Source: Roseibium hamelinense (GTDB taxonomy: Bacteria > Pseudomonadota > Alphaproteobacteria > Rhizobiales > Stappiaceae). From it: a stretch of 64,000 bases of DNA. This document shows positions 1 to 10,374 of this stretch, one piece after another; within the stretch, counting starts at the first letter, position 1, and every line of letters starts with the position of its first letter. The translations under genes and the position numbers were made by a program. The notes beneath the pieces were generated by a model. The model was not told where the DNA came from and did no database searches. It saw nothing but the letters and a program-made list of their open reading frames with translations. The stretch lies in the NCBI RefSeq assembly GCF_007830545.1, contig NZ_VLLF01000004.1, forward strand, positions 310,001 to 374,000. The letters are read 5' to 3'.

Positions 1-1215
1 CTGCTGGAAAGGGGCCTGATCAACCAATGCACCGATCTTGAAGCGCTCGACACGAAATTGTCTGAAGGGCCGGTCACCGCTTACGCTGGCTTTGATGCGA
101 CTGCGGGCAGTCTGCATGTCGGGCATCTCATGCCTTTGATGACTCTACGCTGGCTACAGCGCTTGGGTCACCGGCCAATCGTGGTTTTGGGCGGTGGGAC
201 CAGTCAAGTCGGCGATCCAAGTTTTCGAAATGAAGCACGGCCACTTTTGGAGCAGCAGCAAATCGCAGCCAACATTGCTGGAATCAGGCGCTCGGTCGAA
301 CGGCTGGTCGATATGAGCGGTCAGGATGGCGCTTTGTTGGTCGACAACGCGGAGTGGCTGAACGAGTTCAAGTTCCTGGAGTTTTTGCGTGATTATGGAT
401 CCCAGTTCACCGTCAACCGGATGATGTCGTTCGACAGCGTCAAGTCCCGGCTCGATGCGCATGTTCCACTGACGGTTTTGGAATTCTGCTACATGATGCT
501 TCAGGCTGTTGATTTCTTGGAACTTTCACGCCGGCATGATTGTACATTGCAGATTGGCGGGTCTGACCAATGGGGCAATATCGTCAATGGTGTCGAGCTC
601 GGCCGTAAGGGCGACGGACGTCAGCTTTTTGGGCTCACGGTGCCGCTTTTGACCACGGCAAACGGATCTAAAATGGGCAAGACGGCAGCCGGAGCAGTTT
701 GGCTGCATCCGGAGCACTTGTCGCCGTTTGGATTCTGGCAGTTCTGGCGCAACACAGCCGATGCCGATGTTCCCAGGTTCCTTCGCTTGTTCACGGATTT
801 GCCCATCAGCGAAGTCGACAGGCTTTCAACGCTTCAAGGTGCGGAGCTCAATGAGGCTAAGAAGATTCTGGCCACCCAGGTGACAAACATCGTTCATGGC
901 CCGGAGGATGCCCGCGCGGCGCTTGAACAAGGCGATGCCTTGTTCGCCGGGGGGCAGGAATTGGCGGAACCGACACACCGCATGGACATTGCTCAGCTTG
1001 CAGAAGGTCTTGGTCTGCTTGAGCTCGTTGTTGCTGCAGGCTTCGCAGGGTCAAACGGCGAGGCGAGACGGTTGGTCGAAGCTGGTGGGGTGCGGTTGAA
1101 CGGTATCGTTGTTGAGGATCCGCGCAGACGGATTGCAAGTGGCGACCTACTGGCCAAAGAACGTCTGGCGCTCGCCGTCGGTAAACGGCGCAAGGCATTG
1201 ATCGCTTTTGATTAA
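1..1215 (+). CDS. tyrS: Tyrosyl-tRNA synthetase (5' end cut by window edge)
   Basis: Class I aminoacyl-tRNA synthetase that charges tRNA-Tyr in the cytoplasm. The reading frame is open from base 1 and already encodes family sequence (LLERGLINQCTDLE) before the first possible start (TTG at 58), so the gene begins upstream of the window. The HIGH-type motif appears as HVGH and the KMSKS-type loop as KMGKT. The tyrosine-pocket segment GGSDQWGNI and a C-terminal S4 RNA-binding region (EARRLVEAGGVRLNG) are present. The gene ends with TAA and converges on ccrM. The product is certain; only the N-terminus is missing. Confidence 0.97.
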   Translation: MLERGLINQCTDLEALDTKLSEGPVTAYAGFDATAGSLHVGHLMPLMTLRWLQRLGHRPIVVLGGGTSQVGDPSFRNEARPLLEQQQIAANIAGIRRSVERLVDMSGQDGALLVDNAEWLNEFKFLEFLRDYGSQFTVNRMMSFDSVKSRLDAHVPLTVLEFCYMMLQAVDFLELSRRHDCTLQIGGSDQWGNIVNGVELGRKGDGRQLFGLTVPLLTTANGSKMGKTAAGAVWLHPEHLSPFGFWQFWRNTADADVPRFLRLFTDLPISEVDRLSTLQGAELNEAKKILATQVTNIVHGPEDARAALEQGDALFAGGQELAEPTHRMDIAQLAEGLGLLELVVAAGFAGSNGEARRLVEAGGVRLNGIVVEDPRRRIASGDLLAKERLALAVGKRRKALIAFD

Positions 1216-1248
1216 AAAAAATCCCCGGTCGAGTTGCCTGACCGGGGA
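1213..1248 (-). terminator. Rho-independent terminator of ccrM
   Basis: A 9-bp stem (TCCCCGGTC / GACCGGGGA, 1222-1230 with 1240-1248) has a nine-base loop. Read on the minus strand, the hairpin is followed directly by a run of about eight T, so it terminates the leftward methyltransferase transcript. There is no T run on the plus strand. The T run overlaps the tyrS stop codon. Confidence 0.85.
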
Positions 1249-1282
1249 ATAGAGGTTCGCGGGGATCGCGAGGCCAACCTGC

Positions 1283-2792
<1,510 letters not shown>

Positions 2793-3584
2793 CTAACGTT
2801 CAAGGGGAGCCGTTTTACGTTCGAATCGCCTGAGCATCAGGGACAGTGAAATTGTCATCACAAGATAAAGCAGCGCAACGACATTGTAGGTCTCGAGAAA
2901 CCGAAATGAACCGGATGCATAGATTTTGCCCAATTGTGTGAGATCAGCGACGCCCAAGACAGACACCAGCGAGCTGTCCTTGATCATGGCTATGAAGTCA
3001 TTTCCGAGCGGCGGCAGGATGGTGCGCAAGGCCTGGGGAAAGACAATCAGCCGGAAGCGCAGCCACGGTCCCATGCCAAGAGCTTCCGCCGCTTCAATCT
3101 GACCTTTGTCGACGGCTTGAATACCCGCGCGGAACACTTCTGCAATGAACGCCGAATAACCGATCGCCAGGGCTGTTATTGCTCGCCAGATCAAAGGGAA
3201 ATCGCGGGTCCGCAGGGTGTCAAACCCTAAGGGTGCAATAACAAGATTTACAGCTTCAATGAGGATCGGCGTTCCGACAAAGGCGATGTATAGCAACAGC
3301 ACAAGGATCGGAAGGCCACGAATGATTTCGATATAGAATCTTGCGCATTGCCTGATCACCAGAAAACGCGAAAGCGATGCGACGGCGAGTAACAGGCCCA
3401 TGATCGATGCGGACAAAAAACCAACCAGCGTGACGAAGATGGTTATGCCGACACCCTTTGAAACGGTTGCCATCACTTGGCTGTACAGCTCATTTGCCGC
3501 GATCTGGTAGAAAAAATACCCGGCGATAAGCCCGGCTGCGACCAACCAGTATGGAAAGTCGTTCTTGCTGTTTTCGCGTGTCAT
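2793..3584 (-). CDS. Polar amino-acid ABC transporter permease
   Basis: Inner-membrane permease of the HisM/GlnP family. It has several hydrophobic segments and the cytoplasmic EAA loop (EAAEALGMGPW followed by RFRLIVFPQALR) that contacts the ATPase. The ATG at 3584 gives 263 aa with a GGATGG sequence upstream; a TTG at 3626 is in frame but lacks a ribosome-binding site. It lies directly downstream of a family-3 solute-binding protein, presumably its partner. No ATP-binding subunit is encoded in the window, so it must be shared from another locus. Substrate cannot be read from sequence. Confidence 0.88.
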   Translation of the reverse strand: MTRENSKNDFPYWLVAAGLIAGYFFYQIAANELYSQVMATVSKGVGITIFVTLVGFLSASIMGLLLAVASLSRFLVIRQCARFYIEIIRGLPILVLLLYIAFVGTPILIEAVNLVIAPLGFDTLRTRDFPLIWRAITALAIGYSAFIAEVFRAGIQAVDKGQIEAAEALGMGPWLRFRLIVFPQALRTILPPLGNDFIAMIKDSSLVSVLGVADLTQLGKIYASGSFRFLETYNVVALLYLVMTISLSLMLRRFERKTAPLER

Positions 3585-3676
3585 GATCGGGTCGCCATCC
3601 AGCGCAAAATCAAGTGTTGGCCGCAAAGCTGGCGATGAGTTGGCCAGCTTTTAAGCTTCCTCCTCAATGCCGGCGG

Positions 3677-4474
3677 CTATCGGCTAAAGCTGTAATCGAC
3701 GAACCACTTCTGATCCAGTTTGTCGATCGTACCGTCAGATTTCATATCCGCGATCGCGGCATTGATGGGCCCTACGAGGTCAGAGCCTCTCGGGAAGATG
3801 AAGCCAAAGTCTTCAGTGCCGAGAGGGTTACCGGTCAGCTTGAACGTGTCGGGGTAGGCCGCAACGTAGCCCTTGCCACCAGTGCTGTCGGTTAGGACCA
3901 TATCAACATCGCCAGCCCGCAGGGCTTGAATGGCAGTTCCGATGGTTTCAAACAGTTTTATGCGTGGATTGGCCTCATTGCCATCAAGCACTTCATAGAC
4001 GCCGACATAAAACGGGGTAGTTCCTGGCTGTGCGCCTATCAAGAGGTGTTCGTCGGCTGCAAATTCTTCCGCCGTGTCGAATCTGTCCTCATCTGCACCG
4101 ACCAGCATATACATCTGAGAGCGCATATAGGGATCGGAGAAATCGACCTGTTTTGCCCGGTCCTCGCGGATGGTGATGCCGGTCATGCCGACTTCGTATT
4201 CGCCTCGGGAAACGGCCGGGATCATCGCGTCCCAACTGATATTTTCGTACGAGATTTTGAAGTTCAACCGGTTGGCAATTTCTGACATGGCGTCGTATTC
4301 CCAGCCAATGGCATCGCCCGATTTGGGATCGACAAACTGCAATGGAGGGTAGGCGTTTTCTGTCACAACAACAACTTCGCGCCCTTCAAGGTCCGGCAGG
4401 CCTGTTGCCATGGTTGGCGTGGCGAGCATCAATACAGATACAATTCCTGTAAGCGTGGCAAAGCGTGATGTCAT
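3677..4474 (-). CDS. Amino-acid ABC transporter substrate-binding protein (family 3)
   Basis: Periplasmic binding protein of the SBP_bac_3 family, 265 aa. An N-terminal signal peptide ends near TMATG. The family signatures [31 protein letters not shown] and VDFSDPY are present. A GGGAG ribosome-binding site lies ten bases before the ATG. The gene is first in a two-gene unit with the permease downstream. It is divergent from the AMP nucleosidase gene, with promoters expected in the 240 bp between them. An amino-acid ligand is likely; which one is unknown. Confidence 0.9.
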   Translation of the reverse strand: MTSRFATLTGIVSVLMLATPTMATGLPDLEGREVVVVTENAYPPLQFVDPKSGDAIGWEYDAMSEIANRLNFKISYENISWDAMIPAVSRGEYEVGMTGITIREDRAKQVDFSDPYMRSQMYMLVGADEDRFDTAEEFAADEHLLIGAQPGTTPFYVGVYEVLDGNEANPRIKLFETIGTAIQALRAGDVDMVLTDSTGGKGYVAAYPDTFKLTGNPLGTEDFGFIFPRGSDLVGPINAAIADMKSDGTIDKLDQKWFVDYSFSR

Positions 4475-4716
4475 GAAAGAATACTCCCGTCGAAACTGTG
4501 AATTGGCTCATAAAACCGACGTATCCCGGGCTTATACGAGTGCCCAACTTGATGCAACGCTGCAGCCGTGGCCGGGGCGCTGACGAAACTGGCTGTCGGG
4601 CCACTGAAAAAATAATCCTTGCTGAAAATTAATTCGTAAAATCCGCCGCATCTATTGACGCTTGCAACATGAATGACGACATTGGCCGGTTAACAACAAA
4701 AATAAGGAGAAATTCA

Positions 4717-6228
4717 TTGAAAACGACTTCCAACTTTTTTGCCCGCCAATCGTCGCGTCCGACCGTATATGCCCCCGAGCATGTGTTGGAGCCTTTTACA
4801 GACTCACAAGCAGCGGTGGAGCGGCTGATCGAGATTTTCGAAGCCAATACCAAATATTTGCGGGACGCATTTCAGGCCGTGATCTCCGGTGAGGATACCA
4901 ACGTCCGCCACCGCGCATTCTATCCCCAAGTTCAGATCCACACCGAAAGCCACGCTCGGCTCGACAGCCGTCTTTCCTACGGGTTTGTCTCGAGGCCGGG
5001 ATCTCATGCGACGACGATCACTCGGCCGGACCTATTTAAGGAGTATTTAGAGGCACAGATCGCGTTGTTGATGCGCAACCACGATGTCCCCGTGCTGATT
5101 GGCGATTCGGACATGCCTATCCCGCTGCATTTCGCGTTTTACGATGGCACTCATGTTGAGGGCGGTGCGGCGGCGGCCAGCATGGAACAGCCGCTTGCGG
5201 ATTATTTCGATTTGCCTGACCTGTCAGTGATGGACGATGCGATCGCGAACGGTACCTATGAGCCGGCAAATGGTGTTTTGCCGCTCGCCTCATTTACCGC
5301 ACCGCGGGTCGACTATTCCCTGCACCGGCTGCAGCATTATACGGCGACCGCGGCCGGGCATTTTCAGAACTTTGTGCTTTTCACGAACTACCAATTCTAC
5401 ATTGACGAGTTCTGCCGCATGTCGCGGGAGCTTCTGGCGAACCCAGACAGTGGCTACGAAGCGTTTGTTGAGCCGGGAAACCTTGTCACTCAAGCGGGCA
5501 AAACTGAACCCTCTGAAGGTGTTGAGCCGCCAAAACTCCCGCAAATGCCAGCCTATCACTTGAAGCGAAAAGATCACGGTGGGATCACCATGGTCAATAT
5601 TGGAGTGGGTCCGTCCAATGCTAAAACAATCACCGATCACATAGCCGTTCTGCGGCCGCATGCCTGGCTGATGCTTGGGCACTGTGCGGGCCTTCGCAAC
5701 AGCCAGACGCTCGGTGATTACGTGCTTGCCCACGGCTATGTCCGCGAGGACAATGTGCTAAACCAGGATCTGCCGACTTGGGTTCCGATCCCGCCTCTGG
5801 CCGAAGTACAGGTTGCCCTGGAAGAGGCCGTTGGCGAAATCACCGGCTTCGATGGCTATGAGTTGAAGAAGGTGATGCGCACTGGGACCGTTGCCTCGAT
5901 TGACAACCGGAACTGGGAGCTTTGGGACCAACAGGGTCTGGTGCAGCGCTTTTCGCAATCACGGGCCATTGCATTGGACATGGAATCCGCAACCATTGCT
6001 GCAAACGGTTTTCGCTTCCGCGTTCCCTATGGAACGTTGCTCTGCGTTTCCGACAAGCCGTTACATGGTGAGCTGAAGCTGCCAGGCATGGCGACTGACT
6101 TCTATAAGCGTCAGGTTGCCCAGCATCTGGAAATCGGAATCCGGGCTCTTGAAAAACTGCGGGACATGCCGAGCGACAGGCTGCATTCCCGCAAGTTGCG
6201 CAGCTTCGCCGAGACCGCGTTTCAATAA
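4717..6228 (+). CDS. amn: AMP nucleosidase
   Basis: Hydrolyses AMP to adenine and ribose-5-phosphate, adjusting adenylate pools and feeding purine salvage. The protein has an N-terminal regulatory half and a C-terminal nucleoside-phosphorylase-fold half. The latter carries VNIGVGPSNAKTITDH, LGHCAGLR, the active-site ALDMESAT segment and VSDKPLHGE. The start is TTG at 4717, seven bases after a strong TAAGGAGA at 4703-4710, giving 503 aa. An in-frame ATG at 4669 has no ribosome-binding site. A weak promoter-like TTGACG (4655) also sits upstream, which would place the transcript start near 4690 and exclude the ATG. Confidence 0.92.
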   Translation: MKTTSNFFARQSSRPTVYAPEHVLEPFTDSQAAVERLIEIFEANTKYLRDAFQAVISGEDTNVRHRAFYPQVQIHTESHARLDSRLSYGFVSRPGSHATTITRPDLFKEYLEAQIALLMRNHDVPVLIGDSDMPIPLHFAFYDGTHVEGGAAAASMEQPLADYFDLPDLSVMDDAIANGTYEPANGVLPLASFTAPRVDYSLHRLQHYTATAAGHFQNFVLFTNYQFYIDEFCRMSRELLANPDSGYEAFVEPGNLVTQAGKTEPSEGVEPPKLPQMPAYHLKRKDHGGITMVNIGVGPSNAKTITDHIAVLRPHAWLMLGHCAGLRNSQTLGDYVLAHGYVREDNVLNQDLPTWVPIPPLAEVQVALEEAVGEITGFDGYELKKVMRTGTVASIDNRNWELWDQQGLVQRFSQSRAIALDMESATIAANGFRFRVPYGTLLCVSDKPLHGELKLPGMATDFYKRQVAQHLEIGIRALEKLRDMPSDRLHSRKLRSFAETAFQ

Positions 6229-6248
6229 CGCGCTCGCGTCATAGAAAA

Positions 6249-6275
6249 AAACCGCGGACGTTCGATCCGCGGTTT
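6249..6275. terminator. Bidirectional terminator between amn and bfr
   Basis: A 10-bp perfect stem (AAACCGCGGA / TCCGCGGTTT) closes a 7-base loop. On the minus strand it is followed by a run of six T, a strong terminator for bfr. On the plus strand the tail is TATATTT, weaker but usable for amn. Confidence 0.8.
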
Positions 6276-6296
6276 ATATTTCAGTTCGAAAACGAC

Positions 6297-6782
6297 CTAT
6301 TCGGCTTCATCAGCCGGTGAAGCCTGAAGCAGTCCGTAGCGCTCTTCGCCGATACGCTCCAGCAGCTCAAGCTGGGTTTCCAGAAAGTCGATGTGACCTT
6401 CCTCGTCCTCCAGGAGGGCTTCGAATAGCTGCATGGAGACGTAGTCGCCTTCTTCACGGCAGATTTCGCGGGACTTTGAATAGGATGCACGGGCGTCGTG
6501 TTCGCCTGCGAGATCGCATTCCAAAACTTCTTTGACATTTTGCCCTATCCGCAGCGGGGCCACCTTCTGCATGTTTGGATGCCCTTCCAGAAAGATGATC
6601 CTGGTCGTAATTTTGTCAGCGTGTTCCATCTCCTCTATGGATTCCATACGCTCCTTTTTGGCAAGGCGGGTGAAGCCCCAGTCGTCGAGAAGCCTGTAAT
6701 GCAGCCAGTACTGGTTGATGGCACCAAGCTCGAGAAACAGCGCTTCATTCAGTCGCTCGATAACCTTTTCATTGCCTTTCAT
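6297..6782 (-). CDS. bfr: Bacterioferritin
   Basis: Cytoplasmic 24-subunit, haem-containing iron storage protein that oxidises Fe(II) and stores it as mineral. The 161-aa product has the ferroxidase ligands E18, E51, H54 and downstream E/H pairs ([17 protein letters not shown]). M52, the haem-ligating methionine of true bacterioferritins, is present. The ATG at 6782 is preceded by AAGGAGA with good spacing; in-frame extensions upstream are not supported. An Irr-type iron control element overlaps the promoter region (6819-6833), suggesting repression when iron is scarce. Confidence 0.95.
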   Translation of the reverse strand: MKGNEKVIERLNEALFLELGAINQYWLHYRLLDDWGFTRLAKKERMESIEEMEHADKITTRIIFLEGHPNMQKVAPLRIGQNVKEVLECDLAGEHDARASYSKSREICREEGDYVSMQLFEALLEDEEGHIDFLETQLELLERIGEERYGLLQASPADEAE

Positions 6783-6818
6783 GGCACTCGATCTCCTTGT
6801 GGGGTCAGCTGCGCGCAC

Positions 6819-6833
6819 TTTAGAATTATTCTA
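6819..6833 (-). promoter_or_regulatory. Iron control element (Irr-type operator) upstream of bfr
   Basis: TTTAGAATTATTCTA, a TTTAGAA-N3-TTCTA palindrome 37 bp upstream of the bfr start. It resembles the rhizobial iron control element (TTTAGAA-N3-TTCTAAA type) bound by the haem-sensing regulator Irr, for which bfr is a known kind of target. It matches 12 of 14 arm positions; the right arm breaks down at its last two bases. Irr itself is not encoded in the window. Confidence 0.6.
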
Positions 6834-6890
6834 CTCTAAAGGTCCAGCCCCTACCGGAGCCTTCGAACACCTTTTTGTCTAACAAAACAA

Positions 6891-6924
6891 AAACCGGTGC
6901 CCCTGAAGAGACACCGGCTTTTTT
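6891..6924. terminator. Terminator downstream of the fasciclin gene
   Basis: CCGGTG / CACCGG stem (6894-6899 with 6912-6917) and a 12-base loop. It is flanked by a T run on the plus strand (CTTTTTT) and by an A-rich stretch that reads TTTTTGTTTTG on the minus strand. The minus-strand orientation would end the fasciclin gene transcript before it reaches bfr. Confidence 0.6.
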
Positions 6925-6969
6925 AGCCATTATTTCGGTCGAGGCACCGGACTGCCAATAAATTCAGTC

Positions 6970-7452
6970 TTATGACTTCGGCAGGATGACTGTATCGATG
7001 ACATGGATGACGCCGTTGGAGGCTTCAACGTCTGCCGTCACAACATTCGCTTCGTTAATTTTAACGCCGTCGGTCGCATCCACGTTGATGTTACCGCCTT
7101 GGACTGTTTCCACCTCGGCAGTCTTTCCGGCGATGTCACTGGACATCACTTTTCCTGGAACGACGTGGTAGGTCAAAATTGCAACAAGCTGATCCTTGTT
7201 TTCGGGCTTGAGCAGGTCTTCGACTGTGCCGGCTGGCAGCTTTGCAAATGCTTCGTCTGTCGGAGCGAAAACAGTGAACGGGCCGTCACCCTTTAATGTG
7301 TCGACCAGCCCGGCAGCTTGGACAGCAGCGACCAGTGTGTTGAATGAACCTGCGCCGACCGCGGTATCAACGATGTCTTTTTCAGCGGCTTTCGCTGCCG
7401 TAAGAGGCACAACCAGCAAAATGGCGAAGAGGAATTTCTGCAGCAGTTTCAT
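6970..7452 (-). CDS. Secreted fasciclin (FAS1) domain protein
   Basis: A single FAS1 domain behind a cleavable signal peptide (160 aa; cleavage likely near AKA-AEK at residues 23-26). Family hallmarks are [13 protein letters not shown], the H1 box ([17 protein letters not shown]), YHVVPGKV and the H2 region ([13 protein letters not shown]). Such periplasmic or extracellular proteins are linked to adhesion or cell-surface functions, but this one has no assigned role. The ATG at 7452 follows AAGGGAG. It stands alone between mutY and bfr. Confidence 0.9.
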   Translation of the reverse strand: MKLLQKFLFAILLVVPLTAAKAAEKDIVDTAVGAGSFNTLVAAVQAAGLVDTLKGDGPFTVFAPTDEAFAKLPAGTVEDLLKPENKDQLVAILTYHVVPGKVMSSDIAGKTAEVETVQGGNINVDATDGVKINEANVVTADVEASNGVIHVIDTVILPKS

Positions 7453-7650
7453 GTCTGGCTCCCTTTGCAATCATGTTGCAATCGGACGGTTTCTCCGGGG
7501 TAGCCGAGAGCGGCGGCCCGTTGTCCGGTTCCTGTCTCCAAGGAACGCACCACATACGTGGGAAAAATACCCACGGATCATCGATCTGAAAACTTTTTGT
7601 TGGTTTTCCGATCTACCTAGGCCTCCCCTGTTCCAAATTGTGGTTCCGCC

Positions 7651-8724
7651 TTATCCAAGTCCGCCAAGCGCGCAGGCGACAGCTTTTCTCATGACAGTAG
7701 GAAGCGCCTCATCTTCAAGCCCGTCCCGCGCCGCCCACCAACATCCCGCAGGAAGTTGCGCATTGTTGGAGACAGGAGCGCTTAAGATTGTCAGCCGCAG
7801 GTGAAAGTGAGTGAAGGTGTGGCGCACTTCTCCAGTGTGAGTGTGCCAAGGCCCGTCGAGCGGTGCATGGGCGGCCGGGTCTCTCAATTCAAAATCTTCG
7901 GACCACTCGGTCCCGGGAACTTCGCTCATTCCGCCCAGAAGGCCTCTGGGGGGGCGTCTGCGCAGGAGTACGGCGCCGGTGTCTGTGTTGATTGCGACAA
8001 ATGCGGCGCCATACCGGGTTGGCTTCTGTTTTTTCGGCGCTTTCCGCGGAAGCGTCTCGGCAATGCCGTTTTTCCGGGCTTCACAGGCCTCCATCCATGG
8101 GCATATGGCGCATGCAGGGCGCTTGGGGGTGCAGATCGTCGCGCCGAGATCCATAACCGCCTGGGCAAAGTCGCCCGGGCGATCTGCAGGCGTCAAGGAT
8201 CCCATCCGGTCTTTAATCAAGGGCTTGCTGTCTGGCAGTGGTTGTTCGATCGCATATAGCCTGCTGACAACGCGTTCCACATTTCCATCGACAACCGCTG
8301 CATGGGAGTCGAAGGCGATTGTTGAAATGGCTGCGGCTGTGTAGGGCCCCACGCCGGGCAATTTCAGCAACTCATCCATGGATTTGGGAAAATTTCCGTT
8401 GTACGCGTTGGCGATTGTCTCGGCGCATTTCTTCAAATTACGCGCTCGTGAATAATAGCCCAGCCCTGCCCAAGCCTTCATCACGTCTTCTTCGGGGGCC
8501 GTTGCCAGATCTTTGACGGTCGGCCACAATCGCAGGAACTTAACAAAGTAATCGCGCACTGCTGCGACGGTCGTTTGCTGCAGCATGATTTCCGACAGCC
8601 AGACTGCATAAGGATCCGGAACCACCCCGAGACCGCGGTCAGAGGGCGACACACGCCAGGGCAAGTCTCTTGCGTGAATATCGTACCAGGAAAGAAGGTC
8701 GGCAGACGATGGGCTGGTGATCAT
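7651..8724 (-). CDS. mutY: A/G-specific adenine DNA glycosylase
   Basis: Removes adenine mispaired with 8-oxoguanine in base-excision repair. Seen in order: the catalytic-face motif EIMLQQT, a helix-hairpin-helix (LPGVGPYTA), the catalytic aspartate in AVVDGNVERV, an iron-sulphur cluster loop with C-X6-C-X2-C-X5-C spacing, and a C-terminal NUDIX-like 8-oxoG recognition domain. The ATG at 8724 is preceded by AAGGTG at six bases and is preferred over the GTG at 8733. It is divergent from the DUF721 gene. Confidence 0.95.
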   Translation of the reverse strand: MITSPSSADLLSWYDIHARDLPWRVSPSDRGLGVVPDPYAVWLSEIMLQQTTVAAVRDYFVKFLRLWPTVKDLATAPEEDVMKAWAGLGYYSRARNLKKCAETIANAYNGNFPKSMDELLKLPGVGPYTAAAISTIAFDSHAAVVDGNVERVVSRLYAIEQPLPDSKPLIKDRMGSLTPADRPGDFAQAVMDLGATICTPKRPACAICPWMEACEARKNGIAETLPRKAPKKQKPTRYGAAFVAINTDTGAVLLRRRPPRGLLGGMSEVPGTEWSEDFELRDPAAHAPLDGPWHTHTGEVRHTFTHFHLRLTILSAPVSNNAQLPAGCWWAARDGLEDEALPTVMRKAVACALGGLG

Positions 8725-8901
8725 GGGGTGCACCTTGGTGAAATTGGATCAAACTTCAAGTGTGGTCCTGTGTTTGATGGGGAAAAGGGCATGAAGATCC
8801 ATCCAGTACTTAATTTGCGTAGAGTGAGTCTTGGTTTTGTCGCAATTTGTGGCGAATCATCTGCGCGCCGCAGGAAGTAAACTGCCAACTGGAGCAGCAG
8901 C

Positions 8902-9447
8902 ATCTCATCGGTTTCGGCAAAAAAGGCTGCGAAAGCCGGTCCAAACACCAGCACGCTGGCTGAGCTGATCGGCCGGGCGGTCGATCCGGTGTGCCAAAAG
9001 CGCGGGTTTGCTTCTTTGGATCTCTTGAAAGCCTGGCCTGACATTGTCGGTGAGCGCTATGCAGACCGTGTCCGCCCGGAGCGGCTGCTTTGGCCCCGCA
9101 AACCGGTTGAAGCCGAGGCATCAGGGGAGGTGTTTGCAGAACCCGCGACGTTGCTCGTGCATACCGACGGGGCGACGGCCCTTTTGCTCAGCCATGAAAT
9201 GCCGCAGGTGATCGAACGTATCAACACCTTCTACGGATGGGCAGCAGTTGGCCGAATTAAAATCATTCAAAAGGCCGCTCCACCAAGGCCGAAAAGCCGG
9301 GCAAAGACTCTGCCGCCGCTGACCGCCGATGAAGAGGCCCGGATAAAAGCCAGGGTGGCCGGGGTTGAAAACGACCGCTTGCGTCAAGCCCTGGAAAAAC
9401 TCGGTAAGCAGGTCGTTGCGCGGCAGCGCAAAGGAACGGCAGGTTAG
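8902..9447 (+). CDS. DUF721 family protein, start codon unusual
   Basis: DUF721 is the fold of the DciA-like helicase-loader group; the alphaproteobacterial members are mostly uncharacterised. The conserved core (LAELIGRAVDPVCQKRGF, AWPDIVGERYAD, LLVHTDGATALLLSHEMPQVIERIN) is intact, followed by a basic, lysine- and arginine-rich tail. The first GTG (8989) falls inside the domain, after VDP. No ATG, GTG or TTG lies between the upstream in-frame stop (8878-8880) and that point. A GGAG at 8891-8894 is seven bases before an ATC codon at 8902, which I give as a tentative start; CTG at 8956 is another option. It is divergent from mutY. Confidence 0.75.
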   Translation: MSSVSAKKAAKAGPNTSTLAELIGRAVDPVCQKRGFASLDLLKAWPDIVGERYADRVRPERLLWPRKPVEAEASGEVFAEPATLLVHTDGATALLLSHEMPQVIERINTFYGWAAVGRIKIIQKAAPPRPKSRAKTLPPLTADEEARIKARVAGVENDRLRQALEKLGKQVVARQRKGTAG

Positions 9448-9612
9448 CAGCGGCTTCTTACAAAGCCTGAACCGGCGATGACTGGGGTGTTCCAACTGCT
9501 GCCCTATTTCACCTGTCATGTACGGCTGCGGCCCAGATCGCATCATGGTGAGTTGACCTTATCCGCGTGTTTGGGCACACCTTAACACCCAAATTTGCCG
9601 GGACATTCCGGC

Positions 9613-10284
9613 ATGACAATCATTCAGGCGACAGGAACAGCGCTCGTGACAATATCCCGCAGAACCCTTCTCCAAACCGCATCTGCATTCACAGTCGGCG
9701 CCGCATGCGTATCGCTTCCGTCTCTCGCCCTCGCGCAATCGGTCAATGTTGAAGAATTGATGAAGCCTGGGCCTCTTGGCGACAAGGTTTTGGGTGACGA
9801 CAATGCGCCGGTCACGATTATCGAATACGCTTCCATGACCTGTGGCCATTGCGCAAATTTTCACACCGGCACCTATCCGGAACTGAAAAAAGAATATGTT
9901 GAAACCGGCAAGGTGCGGTTCGTCTTCCGCGAATACCCGCTGGATCCGGTTGCAGCTGCTGCCTTCATGCTGGCCCGCTGCGCGCCTGATGAGCAATATT
10001 TCGACATCATTGACATCATGTTCGAACAGCAGCGCAGCTGGGCGTTCACCGATAATCCCTATAACTCGCTGCTCAATCTCTCCAAGCAGATCGGATTTAC
10101 ACAAGAGTCCTTCGAGAAATGCTTGACAAACCAGGGCCTGCTCGACGCAGTGAATGCAGTGCGGGATCGCGCATCCACCGAATTTGGCGTGAACTCGACA
10201 CCGACATTTTTTGTAAATGGCGAAAAACACTCCGGGGCTCTGTCATTTGACGAATTCAGCAAGATCATTGAGGAGCAGCTTTAA
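9613..10284 (+). CDS. DsbA-family thiol-disulphide oxidoreductase, likely Tat-exported
   Basis: Periplasmic thioredoxin-fold protein of the DsbA/DsbG-like group (thioredoxin_4 type). It has a CGHC active site (MTCGHCANFH) and a cis-proline loop (NSTPTFFVNG). The N-terminus carries SRRTLLQTA followed by a hydrophobic stretch ending at ALAQ, which looks like a twin-arginine signal. The ATG at 9613 is used here (223 aa); TTG at 9595 and GTG at 9646 are alternatives. A 6-bp inverted repeat (TGCCGG/CCGGCA, 9596-9613) overlaps the ATG. It lies just upstream of smc. Whether it oxidises or isomerises disulphides is not resolved. Confidence 0.88.
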   Translation: MTIIQATGTALVTISRRTLLQTASAFTVGAACVSLPSLALAQSVNVEELMKPGPLGDKVLGDDNAPVTIIEYASMTCGHCANFHTGTYPELKKEYVETGKVRFVFREYPLDPVAAAAFMLARCAPDEQYFDIIDIMFEQQRSWAFTDNPYNSLLNLSKQIGFTQESFEKCLTNQGLLDAVNAVRDRASTEFGVNSTPTFFVNGEKHSGALSFDEFSKIIEEQL

Positions 10285-10374
10285 GCGCGTTGGCGTGCGG
10301 CCATATGCTTGGCCGTTGCTCTTGAACGATCCCCGCTGTTACTCGGCGCTCGCATCGCATCGATGGGAGCGCCG

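Noticed and set aside
9559..10230. 223-codon reading frame antisense to the DsbA-like gene
   Set aside because: The plus strand encodes the CGHC oxidoreductase; the antisense product is cysteine-rich by mirror composition only.
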